This document shows, piece after piece, positions 12,486 to 20,918 of a stretch of 64,000 nucleotides of DNA (its first letter is position 1; each line of letters starts with the position of its first letter). The DNA comes from Saccharomyces paradoxus (taxonomy: Eukaryota > Ascomycota > Saccharomycetes > Saccharomycetales > Saccharomycetaceae). The notes under the pieces are model-generated. The model was given only the letters and a program-made list of their open reading frames with translations. It was not told where the DNA came from and searched no databases. The DNA lies in the NCBI RefSeq assembly GCF_002079055.1, contig NC_047496.1, positions 186,001 through 250,000 on the forward strand, given 5' to 3'. The position numbers and the translations under genes were made by a program.

Positions 12486-13925
12486 TACGTGTTAGAGAGA
12501 GACGAAATAAGTATGTGTGACTATACTAAAGTTTTAATATTAAAGGAAAGTAAGGTACCGTCTATGAAGAGACTGTTAGTTGGATAATCAGTAATGAAGC
12601 GAAGAAGTTCGAAATGAATGGATATATTCTCTTTGCTACCGTGCAACTGTTGAATATTTAACGTTAAAACAAACTAACTGAGTATATATATATTTGTATA
12701 TATATTCATATACTATATACCGGAAAAGACAAGCGAGAGAGGGGACATTGAGTACTATGAGCGACCGATTATATATCAAAAGTCATCCGCTTTGCCACCA
12801 TAATCGGTGCTTAGTTCCGGAGTTCAATCAAAACTCTACTTTCTTGCACTCGGCCTACTCTTTAACTTCCATAATATAATATCGCCACTGACCCCATATT
12901 AAAATTTTTTTTTTGCTCGATCTTGTATCCTCTTTAGGTTAATTGCCCGTTCTTATTGTCTAGACTTTTTCTCGGAGATGACGCATCTATTTGCCGTCAA
13001 AAGATCCTCTCCTACCCTATTAAGTAAATTGCCCCCATTTCTTTTTCTCTCGGGCAGAGAACCTCGCAGGCAACCTGCTTTCGAAGCGGTCACGTGCGGG
13101 TCTAGGCCTGTAAAATCGACCCTCATAGGCAGATCCCGTTACCCATGTATACTGAAAATGGATTTATCATACTATTTTCCTATCGTTTCTTTTTCTGGGG
13201 AGGTGTGTGGTGAAAGGAATCCCATAATTAAACTTTCAACCTCCGGTCGACAAGGAAAAAGAGTAGTAGTGGGCGTGGACGTGGATGACGACAGCTAAGG
13301 TCGCTTCTCCGTTTCCTCTATTGGGGTTCCCGTCTTGTTTTCCCCTGAACAGTGTGGGACGTTTTGTGAGAAGCCGTAAGAGGTAGCCAAATTGAGTTAT
13401 GACTAGTAGACATGATGCCGCAGCCTTGCCTGACTCTACACTTCCTTCATAAATAAGTTTCTCTATCAAGTTCTTTTCCTTTCGTCGCTTTGTTGGTTTG
13501 ACTTGCCTGTCCTCATTACTTTTCTTTTTCATATATCGGCTTTGTGCCACACTTAACCTTCAAATCCTGTTACTCCGTTCCTACATAGATTAGTAATGCC
13601 TTGGCGAGAATTTGATTTTCCGGAAATTGTCTAGGGGTTGAGTTTCTGCTATTACTATAGGCATAAGAATGAACTGTTCTACGAAGGACCTTATCGTTCA
13701 CGCGTTTTTCCTTTTTTTTCTTCGGTCATTTTTTTCTCATCCTAAACGCGTAAATCTATTCCCTTTTTCACGTAATGGGCGTACAACTGACGATGGAAAA
13801 ATGAATCTTGCAATTGTAATACTAACACTTGGAATAACTCCGAACAGGTAAGAGACTCACAAGAATCTCGTAAGTGTAGCATTATACTCTCCCTATCATC
13901 CAATTGAAGCGTAGTTATAAAAAAG
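12486..13925. other. Long divergent intergenic region NCA3/ASF1
   Basis: 1,440 bp, long for this genome. It carries two ACGCGT boxes near ASF1, a CACGTG at 13091-13096 beside a GCAGG-CAA-CCTGC dyad at 13066-13078, TA-rich stretches around 12685-12720 and a poly-T/A run near 12900. An ATG-initiated frame of 106 codons lies at 12978-13298 on the plus strand with no recognisable features. No RNA gene is visible. Confidence 0.55.
13700..13751. promoter_or_regulatory. Two MCB boxes upstream of ASF1
   Basis: Two perfect ACGCGT palindromes at 13700-13705 and 13746-13751, about 175-225 bp before the ASF1 ATG. MBF (Mbp1-Swi6) binds such boxes and drives late-G1 transcription. S. cerevisiae ASF1 mRNA is cell-cycle periodic, so the match is meaningful. 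Confidence 0.75.
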
Positions 13926-14765
13926 ATGTCAATTGTTTCACTATTAGGTATCAAAGTTTTAAACAATCCAGCTAAATTCACTGATCCATACGAGTTTGAA
14001 ATCACTTTTGAATGTTTAGAATCTTTAAAACACGACTTAGAGTGGAAACTTACCTATGTTGGGTCCTCTCGTTCCCTAGACCATGACCAAGAATTGGACT
14101 CCATCCTGGTAGGCCCCGTTCCCGTAGGTGTTAATAAATTTGTGTTTTCCGCTGATCCACCCTCTGCTGAACTGATTCCTGCCAGCGAACTGGTTAGTGT
14201 GACCGTCATTTTATTAAGTTGTTCTTATGATGGGAGAGAGTTCGTTAGAGTCGGCTACTACGTGAATAATGAGTACGATGAAGAAGAGTTAAGAGAGAAT
14301 CCACCAGCAAAAGTGCAAGTTGACCATATTGTAAGAAATATACTGGCTGAAAAGCCAAGAGTAACAAGATTCAACATCGTTTGGGATAATGAAAATGAAG
14401 GAGATTTGTACCCGCCTGAACAGCCCGGTGTAGATGATGAAGAGGAGGAGGATGACGAAGAGGAAGACGACGATGAAGATGACGAAGACGACGAAGACGA
14501 CGACCAAGGAGACGGAGAGGGAGAGGCAGAAGAAGCGGCAGAGGAAGAGGAAGAGGAGGAAGAGAAGACTGAAGACAACGAAACGAATCTTGAGGAAGAG
14601 GAGGAAGACATAGAAAATAGTGACGGTGATGAAGAAGAAGTAGAAGAAGAAGTAGGTTCTGCAGACAAGAATGGGGACGGCAATGATAAAAAGAGGAGGA
14701 AAATAGAAGATCAGCCCACAGATATTGAATCTACTCCAAAGGACGCGGCATCCTCAACGAACTAA
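13926..14765 (+). CDS. ASF1: Asf1 histone H3-H4 chaperone
   Basis: A complete 279-residue protein, the same length as S. cerevisiae Asf1. Residues 1-155 form the conserved immunoglobulin-like core ([43 protein letters not shown]), including Val94 in the H3-binding face and the H4-tail-binding surface. From about residue 165 the tail is almost entirely Asp/Glu, a feature of yeast Asf1 orthologues, and ends with a basic KKRRKIE motif. Asf1 delivers H3-H4 to CAF-1, the HIR complex and Rtt109 for H3K56 acetylation. The tail differs from the remembered S. cerevisiae sequence at several positions while the core does not, which supports a sister species. Two MCB boxes lie upstream. It converges with tRNA-Ala. 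Confidence 0.97.
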   Translation: MSIVSLLGIKVLNNPAKFTDPYEFEITFECLESLKHDLEWKLTYVGSSRSLDHDQELDSILVGPVPVGVNKFVFSADPPSAELIPASELVSVTVILLSCSYDGREFVRVGYYVNNEYDEEELRENPPAKVQVDHIVRNILAEKPRVTRFNIVWDNENEGDLYPPEQPGVDDEEEEDDEEEDDDEDDEDDEDDDQGDGEGEAEEAAEEEEEEEEKTEDNETNLEEEEEDIENSDGDEEEVEEEVGSADKNGDGNDKKRRKIEDQPTDIESTPKDAASSTN

Positions 14766-14936
14766 GGATTCATGGGTTATAACATTAATGGTATCTCAAA
14801 GATGTGCAATTTATAAAATGTATAAATAAACAAACAGCAAAAATATAATAAGACAAAAAAGTCAAGCTGGGGCAAGAGCTACGTAAAAAAATGCCATTAC
14901 TTCCATTAGATTAAGTATTTGAGAAGAAAAAGAAAA

Positions 14937-15009
14937 TGGACGAGTCCGGAATCGAACCGGAGACCTCTCCCATGCTAAGGGAGCGCGCTACCGACTACGC
15001 CACACGCCC
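14937..15009 (-). tRNA. tA(AGC): tRNA-Ala (anticodon AGC)
   Basis: 73 nt on the minus strand. It starts GGGCGTGTGGCGTAGTCGG and ends with acceptor CTCGTCC plus discriminator A. The anticodon loop TTAGCAT in the stem CTCCC/GGGAG gives AGC. The G-U pair near the acceptor top, typical of tRNA-Ala, is present (G3 opposite T70). A and B boxes are normal, and a T-rich Pol III terminator follows at 14928-14936. No intron and no encoded CCA. Confidence 0.97.
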
Positions 15010-15024
15010 AATTATTATTATTGA

Positions 15025-15094
15025 TGTTGTATTTCAAAATGATATACCTCAGTATTACTATATTTATCAACCAAGAGAGAAAACTGTATGAAAC
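15025..15094 (+). mobile_element. Ty3 sigma LTR remnant (5' portion)
   Basis: About 70 bp beginning TGTTGTATTTCAAAATGA that resemble the first part of a Ty3 sigma LTR. It starts 16 bp upstream of the 5' end of tRNA-Ala, the position where Ty3 integrates (at the Pol III start site). The remainder of the LTR is lost at the junction with a delta-type fragment. It is an old, broken fossil; no internal Ty3 region is present. Confidence 0.7.
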
Positions 15095-15154
15095 TGTTGG
15101 AATGAAATTGATAATGTAATAGGATAATGAATGACAACATATAACGTTGGAATG
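15095..15154 (+). mobile_element. Delta-type LTR fragment, internally rearranged
   Basis: About 60 bp that begin like a Ty1/Ty2 delta LTR (TGTTGGAATGAAATT) and then jump to a segment found further inside the neighbouring delta. It is a short broken remnant at the boundary between the sigma remnant and the longer delta. Confidence 0.6.
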
Positions 15155-15308
15155 TGTTGGAATGAAATTCTAATATCATCTATTTAATAGTATATTATAA
15201 TATGCGGTGCAAGAGGATGACATAAAGATTGAGAAACAGTCATCCAATCTAATGGAAGCTGAAATGCAAGGATTGATAATGTAATAGGATAATGAATGAC
15301 AACATATA
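15108..15308 (+). repeat. 36-bp direct repeat inside the delta cluster
   Basis: The same 36-bp segment (starting TTGATAATGTAATAGGATAA) occurs at 15108-15143 and again at 15273-15308, without a mismatch. It shows that the short delta fragment and the longer delta share an identical interior block, either from two related insertions or from a local duplication. Confidence 0.85.
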
Positions 15309-15472
15309 TAATGGAAGAAGATAAAATAATAACACTATGTAGAACTACCGATTCCCTTTTGTGGATTCCTATATCCTCGAGGAGAACTTCTAGTATATTC
15401 TATATACCTAATATTATAGACTTTAGTAACAATGGAATCCCAACAATTATCTAATTATTCACCCAATTTCCA
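15155..15472 (+). mobile_element. Solo delta LTR (Ty1/Ty2 family)
   Basis: About 318 bp running from TGTTGGAATG to an end near TTTCCA, with the delta hallmark CTCGAGGAGAACTTCTAGTA near 15377-15396. Length is slightly under the usual 330-340 bp. It stands alone, with no Ty coding region, and is a fossil of an older insertion upstream of the tRNA genes that was lost by LTR-LTR recombination. Confidence 0.85.
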
Positions 15473-15548
15473 CTCTTACACCGCATGTGATAATATAGTA
15501 GTAGCATGAGTGCTACTAAATAGATGGTATTAGAATTTCATTCCAACA
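15473..15548 (-). mobile_element. Inverted delta LTR fragment
   Basis: About 76 bp whose reverse complement begins TGTTGGAATGAAATTCTAAT, the delta 5' end, and stops after the ACCGCAT-type segment where it meets the end of the forward delta. The two deltas lie end to end in opposite orientation. A broken fossil. Confidence 0.75.
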
Positions 15549-15701
15549 AATCAATACAAGACACATTTGGACTATTTTTTACTATAGCAGGTGAAAACAT
15601 TTTGGCGGCCGTAAAAGGTCTATTGCTTGAATGTTGAGAATACAATGTTTAATTCCTAATAGCAAACTATAAATTAACAGACTCTTTAAACAAGAATATA
15701 A

Positions 15702-15773
15702 TCCGTGATAGTTTAATGGTCAGAATGGGCGCTTGTCGCGTGCCAGATCGGGGTTCAATTCCCCGTCGCGGAG
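15702..15773 (+). tRNA. tD(GUC): tRNA-Asp (anticodon GUC)
   Basis: 72 nt from TCCGTGATAGTTTAATGG to GTCGCGGAG. The anticodon stem-loop CGCTTGTCGCG contains GTC. The acceptor TCCGTGA pairs with the 3' TCGCGGA, with discriminator G. A TTTTTT Pol III terminator follows at 15775-15780. The B box GGTTCAATTCC is intact. The gene lies on the far side of the LTR cluster from tRNA-Ala, and both tRNA genes have their 5' ends towards it. Confidence 0.97.
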
Positions 15774-16293
15774 ATTTTTTCGAACAATTAATTTTTGTTT
15801 TGCTGCAGATGCCGGTTTGAGTGAGTGCATTGAACAGCAATGAAATACTCATATTATTTCAAGAGCACGGCGCCAAGCGCTTGAGTGTTTTTGGAATCCC
15901 TACAGACACAGAGAACCGACAGGCCAGGTCGACCTTGCACATGCCAAAGAGCTTTTTTTTCTTTAGCTTAACTACGTAGTCTTTTTACTCTTTATTAAAC
16001 TTTTAGTTATGAGTTTTTCCAATGAACTTGGAACTAACTGGTAGTGAATATATACTTGAATATTCCCCCCTACATGTTGCAGTTCTCCTCAAACTTGGTA
16101 TCCCTGTTTAATGTAGTCATCGGACTTTTTCGTCCGATAGGAATTCGCTCAACTTTGACAGGCGGAACTACTTTTACATCGATTTTCTCTGGAAAGACGA
16201 CATAAACAAGACAAGAAACTAACTTTCGACAGAAAAACACAAACATATAAACCCTTTGTAGAGCTTCAATTAATAGCAAAATAATGACAAATA
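15774..16293. other. Intergenic region tRNA-Asp/MDV1
   Basis: 520 bp containing the tRNA-Asp terminator and the MDV1 promoter. A perfect 7-bp hairpin with a 6-nt loop (ATCGGAC-TTTTTC-GTCCGAT) lies at 16129-16148. No LTR is recognised on this side. An out-of-frame ATG at 16284 precedes the MDV1 start. Confidence 0.5.
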
Positions 16294-18429
16294 ATGTCAG
16301 TGAACGACCAAATAACTCATATAGGAAAAACTTTGTCCACAACGGCGTCCGCTTTACTAAACTACCAAAAATCGAACAGCAACACCCAAGATGTGCTAAC
16401 CAATAGTGGGCCTTATAAAAATTTGTTATCCAAGACCATCAATAATACAAGCTCGGCTTCATACTTTCAGAAGAGGAATGAACATAGTCCCTTCATAGAA
16501 AATGGATCTAATACTTTTGAAGATATTTATTCAAAGACAAGAAGGGGCGATGTATTCAAAAACAAGTTCACAGACAACAAAACATGCTTCAGAATGCTCA
16601 CGTACATAAGTGATGATCTTTTGAATGAAATTCCAACTAAAGAAGGTCTCAAGAGTAATGCAGACGGTAAGCTTCTAACAGAAGGGGGCGAAGATGAAAA
16701 TCTTAGGAAAAATGCATCCAAAAGAGACTCATCCTTGTTTCAGGGCTTTAAAAGCTACCTGCCAATAGCGGAGCTTGCCATTGAGAACACCGAAAGATTA
16801 AACTATGACACAAATGGTACAGATGGTGCAAAAAACGTTGTGTCTAAGACAAGTGAACGAGAAGAAATGCACACAAAGCTTCCTGATTTCCAAGATTCAT
16901 TCCTCATACCGCCTGGAGTGGAAACTAAAAAAATAAGTTCCTCTTATTCCCCTAGTGCATTGAAAAATTTTTCTCAAACTCTTGTAAATAGTTTAGAGTT
17001 TTTAAATATTCAGAAAAATTCTACGTTATCCGAAGTAAGAGACATTGAAGTTGAAATTGAGGATCTCAGGCAAAAAAAAGAGAAACTGCTTGGTAAAGTT
17101 GCCAACATAGAACAAAATCAATTATTACTGGAAGACAACCTCAAGCAGATTGACGATAGGTTGGACTTCTTGGAAGAGTACGGGTTGGAGGTGATCGAAG
17201 CTAGTAGCGACGAAAATGCGGAAGATGATAATATAGGTGGGCAAAAGACCCCTACTAATGGTGCTAAAAGAAACGCGAATGGCGCTACAAAAAGTATATC
17301 ATCAGAAACTTCCAACCTAACCTCAAGGAGAAGACAACCACTTCGAGACGATAATTCATTGAATAAACTGGGTGCTTTTTATAACAAGTACAAAAAAAGG
17401 CACAGAAAAAGCTTCCCAACGTTCCAACAGCTTTATGAACCAGGAACAAAAATTGGCTCTATAATGTCAACTCACGATGATTCCCTCACTTGCTTAGATT
17501 TTGATGCGCCCTTTGGCACCTTGTGTACAGCTGGATATCTCGATCACACGGTAAAAATTTGGGATTTATCCAAGCAAAACAAAATTGGTGAACTAGCAGG
17601 GCACCTTGCTACGATTAATTGTATGCAAATCGATCGTGATTACGGAACTCTCGTTACAGGTGGTAGAGATGCAGCTTTGAAATTATGGAATTTGAATTTA
17701 GCTCAACAGCTTTACCAGGAAACACAAAATCTTACCTCTCCAACAAATCATATTGATTCTCCATGTGTTTATACATTTGAGGCACATACCGATGAGGTTA
17801 CTGCATTATCATTGGATCCTAGTTTCTTGGTAAGTGGTTCACAGGATAGGACAATTAGGCAATGGGACTTACGTTCTGGGAAATGTATGCAAACCATTGA
17901 CTTGAGTTTTGCAAATGTCTTAACAACAGCCACTAATGTCGATTTATCAAAGAGCACGCTTCTTACTCAAAGAAGTGAGAGACCTAGTATAGGTGCACTA
18001 CAAAGTTTTGATGCAGCTCTAGCGACGGGTACAAAAGATGGTATTGTAAGGTTGTGGGATTTAAGATCCGGTAAAGTGATTCGTACTTTGAAAGGACATA
18101 CAGATGCCATAACGTCATTGAAATTCGACTCCGCGTGCTTAGTCACCGGTTCATACGACAGAACAGTCAGGGTCTGGGATTTAAGGACCGGATTGTTGAG
18201 TAAGTTTCATGCGTACAGTGCACCGGTTCTATCGTTAGATCTCTTCCAGGAGAACGCTGCAGTCGTTGTCGCAAACGAAACGGGTGTCCAGATATACGAT
18301 AGCAACAAGGATGAAAGTTGGCCTTGCCTCGAACAAGGTAACGAGACTAGCGTTACTGCCGTTAAGTACAAAGAGAATTACATGGTTGAGGGTCGTGAGA
18401 ATGGAGACGTACATATTTGGGCGGTATAA
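16294..18429 (+). CDS. MDV1: Mdv1, WD40 adaptor of the mitochondrial fission machinery
   Basis: A complete 711-residue protein (about 714 in S. cerevisiae). The N-terminal region binds Fis1. A coiled coil with regular heptads covers about residues 243-296 (LSEVRDIEVEIEDLRQKKEK onwards) and mediates dimerisation. The C-terminal half, about residues 390-711, is a seven-blade WD40 propeller with repeats ending in VKIWDL, LKLWNL, IRQWDL, VRLWDL, VRVWDL and VHIWAV. Mdv1 sits at the outer mitochondrial membrane, links Fis1 to the dynamin Dnm1 and promotes Dnm1 assembly. It is a paralogue of Caf4. The start follows the pattern ataATGacaaataATGtca: the ATG at 16284 is out of frame and the one at 16294 opens the gene. 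Confidence 0.95.
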   Translation: MSVNDQITHIGKTLSTTASALLNYQKSNSNTQDVLTNSGPYKNLLSKTINNTSSASYFQKRNEHSPFIENGSNTFEDIYSKTRRGDVFKNKFTDNKTCFRMLTYISDDLLNEIPTKEGLKSNADGKLLTEGGEDENLRKNASKRDSSLFQGFKSYLPIAELAIENTERLNYDTNGTDGAKNVVSKTSEREEMHTKLPDFQDSFLIPPGVETKKISSSYSPSALKNFSQTLVNSLEFLNIQKNSTLSEVRDIEVEIEDLRQKKEKLLGKVANIEQNQLLLEDNLKQIDDRLDFLEEYGLEVIEASSDENAEDDNIGGQKTPTNGAKRNANGATKSISSETSNLTSRRRQPLRDDNSLNKLGAFYNKYKKRHRKSFPTFQQLYEPGTKIGSIMSTHDDSLTCLDFDAPFGTLCTAGYLDHTVKIWDLSKQNKIGELAGHLATINCMQIDRDYGTLVTGGRDAALKLWNLNLAQQLYQETQNLTSPTNHIDSPCVYTFEAHTDEVTALSLDPSFLVSGSQDRTIRQWDLRSGKCMQTIDLSFANVLTTATNVDLSKSTLLTQRSERPSIGALQSFDAALATGTKDGIVRLWDLRSGKVIRTLKGHTDAITSLKFDSACLVTGSYDRTVRVWDLRTGLLSKFHAYSAPVLSLDLFQENAAVVVANETGVQIYDSNKDESWPCLEQGNETSVTAVKYKENYMVEGRENGDVHIWAV

Positions 18430-18880
18430 TAAGCATTGCAATCAGGTCAACCCCAATTAAAGAAAAGTAAATATCGGCTGCATACATGATTAGCTGCTCG
18501 CCCAGATATACATATACATATATATATATATATATATAAATATAAATATTCATCTGGCATGTAAATAAAGCATCTTTACTATTGATGATGGTCTATTGGT
18601 GAAACGGTTATGGATATGGCCCTATCATAATAATACAGATATCTCGGAAGCAATCACTTTGCTTATATTCTACTTACCCGGTGAAGATTTCGAAGAAATT
18701 GTCGTGGACAATGATAACAATTTAAGTGGCGACTTTTTTCATCCTCGCTACTGAAAAAAAAAATTGAATAATCATTATGAGCGTTAACAGATGCCAAATT
18801 GTTTTATATGATATCAAAGATAGAGAGTTAACCACAAATATTTAGTAGTACCTGAATTACGAGACCATATAGTTCGAAAA
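18430..18880. other. Intergenic region MDV1/CCT7 with TA repeat and Reb1 site
   Basis: 451 bp between two plus-strand genes. A TA-dinucleotide microsatellite lies at about 18516-18538. A Reb1 consensus TTACCCG is at 18674-18680, about 200 bp before the CCT7 start, a usual place for a nucleosome-excluding factor. No other feature was seen. Confidence 0.6.
18516..18538. repeat. TA dinucleotide microsatellite
   Basis: About 11 uninterrupted TA units downstream of MDV1. It is a plain low-complexity repeat, expected to vary in length between strains. Confidence 0.8.
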
Positions 18881-20533
18881 ATGAATTTTGGAAGTCAAAC
18901 ACCTACAATTGTGGTTCTAAAAGAGGGAACAGACGCATCCCAAGGTAGAGGTCAAATCATCTCTAATATCAATGCCTGTGTTGCGGTCCAAGAGGCACTA
19001 AAACCGACTTTAGGTCCCTTAGGTTCTGATATTCTAATTGTGACATCAAATCAAAAAACTACTATTTCTAATGATGGTGCCACAATCTTAAAGTTATTAG
19101 ATGTGGTACATCCCGCTGCCAAAACTTTAGTGGATATTTCTAGGGCTCAGGATGCCGAGGTTGGTGACGGTACAACCAGTGTAACTATTTTAGCTGGTGA
19201 ATTGATGAAAGAGGCCAAGCCCTTTTTGGAAGAAGGTATTTCATCTCATTTAATTATGAAGGGCTACAGAAAGGCCGTTTCTTTGGCTGTGGAGAAGATA
19301 AACGAATTAGCTGTGGATATTACTTCCGAGAAAAGCAGTGGCAGAGAATTACTCGAGCGTTGTGCTAGAACTGCAATGTCGTCGAAACTGATTCATAAAA
19401 ATGCAGATTTCTTTGTTAAAATGTGTGTCGATGCTGTACTATCCCTTGACAGGAACGATTTAGATGACAAATTAATAGGTATTAAGAAAATTCCAGGTGG
19501 AGCTATGGAAGAATCTCTTTTCATCAATGGTGTTGCCTTTAAGAAGACATTTTCGTACGCTGGATTTGAACAACAACCCAAAAAATTTACCAACCCTAAA
19601 ATTTTGAGTTTAAATGTAGAACTGGAGCTGAAAGCAGAGAAGGATAATGCTGAAGTACGTGTAGAACATGTTGAAGATTACCAAGCAATTGTAGATGCAG
19701 AATGGCAATTAATTTTTGAAAAGCTAAGACAAGTGGAAAAAACAGGCGCAAATATTGTACTATCAAAGTTACCCATCGGCGATTTGGCCACTCAATTTTT
19801 TGCTGATAGAGATATCTTCTGTGCAGGTAGAGTGAGCGCGGACGATATGAATCGTGTCATCCAAGCTGTCGGTGGTTCTATACAGTCTACTACTTCAGAT
19901 ATAAAACCAGAGCATCTTGGTACCTGTGCTTTATTTGAGGAAATGCAAATTGGGTCGGAACGCTACAATTTATTCCAAGGTTGCCCACAAGCTAAAACAT
20001 GTACACTGTTATTAAGAGGGGGTGCTGAGCAAGTTATTGCCGAGGTTGAAAGATCGTTGCACGATGCAATCATGATAGTTAAGAGAGCGTTACAAAATAA
20101 ACTAATTGTTGCAGGTGGTGGTGCTACAGAAATGGAAGTATCTAAATGTTTAAGAGACTATTCAAAAACTATAGCTGGTAAGCAACAACTGATAATTAAT
20201 GCTTTTGCTAAGGCTTTGGAAGTTATTCCAAGGCAACTATGTGAAAATGCCGGGTTTGATGCGATAGAAATATTGAACAAGCTAAGATTAGCCCACAGCA
20301 AGGGTGAAAAATGGTATGGTGTTGATTTTGAATCAGAAAATATTGGCGACAACTTTGCCAAATTCGTATGGGAACCTGCTTTGGTAAAAATCAATGCTTT
20401 GAACAGTGCCACAGAGGCTACTAACTTGATTTTATCTGTTGATGAGACAATCACTAATAAAGGTAGTGAAAGTGCCAATGCTGGTATGATGCCTCCCCAA
20501 GGGGCTGGAAGAGGGAGAGGTATGCCAATGTAA
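18881..20533 (+). CDS. CCT7: Cct7, eta subunit of the cytosolic chaperonin TRiC/CCT
   Basis: A complete 550-residue group II chaperonin subunit, the expected length. The ATP-site signatures are intact: [11 protein letters not shown] (about residues 40-50), [11 protein letters not shown] (about 63-73), GDGTTS (95-100) and VAGGGATE (about 409-416). The end [10 protein letters not shown] is a short Gly/Arg tail. In the double-ring, hetero-oligomeric TRiC complex it folds actin, tubulin and WD40 proteins in the cytosol. Its WD40-protein neighbour MDV1 is next to it only by chance. The start ATG at 18881 follows an A-rich leader (CGAAAAATG), good context for yeast. It converges with GZF3 across 385 bp. 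Confidence 0.97.
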   Translation: MNFGSQTPTIVVLKEGTDASQGRGQIISNINACVAVQEALKPTLGPLGSDILIVTSNQKTTISNDGATILKLLDVVHPAAKTLVDISRAQDAEVGDGTTSVTILAGELMKEAKPFLEEGISSHLIMKGYRKAVSLAVEKINELAVDITSEKSSGRELLERCARTAMSSKLIHKNADFFVKMCVDAVLSLDRNDLDDKLIGIKKIPGGAMEESLFINGVAFKKTFSYAGFEQQPKKFTNPKILSLNVELELKAEKDNAEVRVEHVEDYQAIVDAEWQLIFEKLRQVEKTGANIVLSKLPIGDLATQFFADRDIFCAGRVSADDMNRVIQAVGGSIQSTTSDIKPEHLGTCALFEEMQIGSERYNLFQGCPQAKTCTLLLRGGAEQVIAEVERSLHDAIMIVKRALQNKLIVAGGGATEMEVSKCLRDYSKTIAGKQQLIINAFAKALEVIPRQLCENAGFDAIEILNKLRLAHSKGEKWYGVDFESENIGDNFAKFVWEPALVKINALNSATEATNLILSVDETITNKGSESANAGMMPPQGAGRGRGMPM

Positions 20534-20918
20534 TAAAAACTTTAAAGACATGTGCTGCATACATTTTATTATTACTCTTTTTGCAGTAGCTTTTGCATTA
20601 AAGGTAATTTCTTTCAATCATAAATAAGTTAATACTGTATTGATAAAACCTTACTTTTTTCTTTTGTATACTCTGTATCTTAAAGTAATTCTAGGTCGAA
20701 AGAAAGATAAAAGAAAAGAGAAACACTGAGAAACGATTATGTCATTGACTATCATATCGCGTTCAATGCCCTGCAGCTGTATTTCATTTCTTATGCAAAA
20801 TGTACAAAATAATATTATATTAGGACCTTTTTTCGCAACTAATGATGCTACTTCGTATCTATATATGCATACACATAATGATAATGTATGTAAAAAAAAT
20901 GCTGATTATAAAAATGAT
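20534..20918. other. Convergent intergenic region CCT7/GZF3
   Basis: 385 bp with the two terminators. AT-rich; open frames here lack any protein-like feature. Nothing further was seen. Confidence 0.5.

Noticed and set aside
14258-14683. Ser-rich minus-strand frame opposite ASF1
   Set aside because: Its long Ser runs are simply the complement of the Asp/Glu codons in the Asf1 tail.
15549-15701. Possible continuation of the sigma LTR after the delta cluster, or a second sigma next to tRNA-Asp
   Set aside because: Only weak, scattered similarity was seen; not enough to call an element.
18683-18694. Possible heat-shock element before CCT7 (GAA, TTC, GAA blocks)
   Set aside because: The spacing between blocks is off by one from the nGAAnnTTCnnGAAn pattern, so it is not a convincing HSE.
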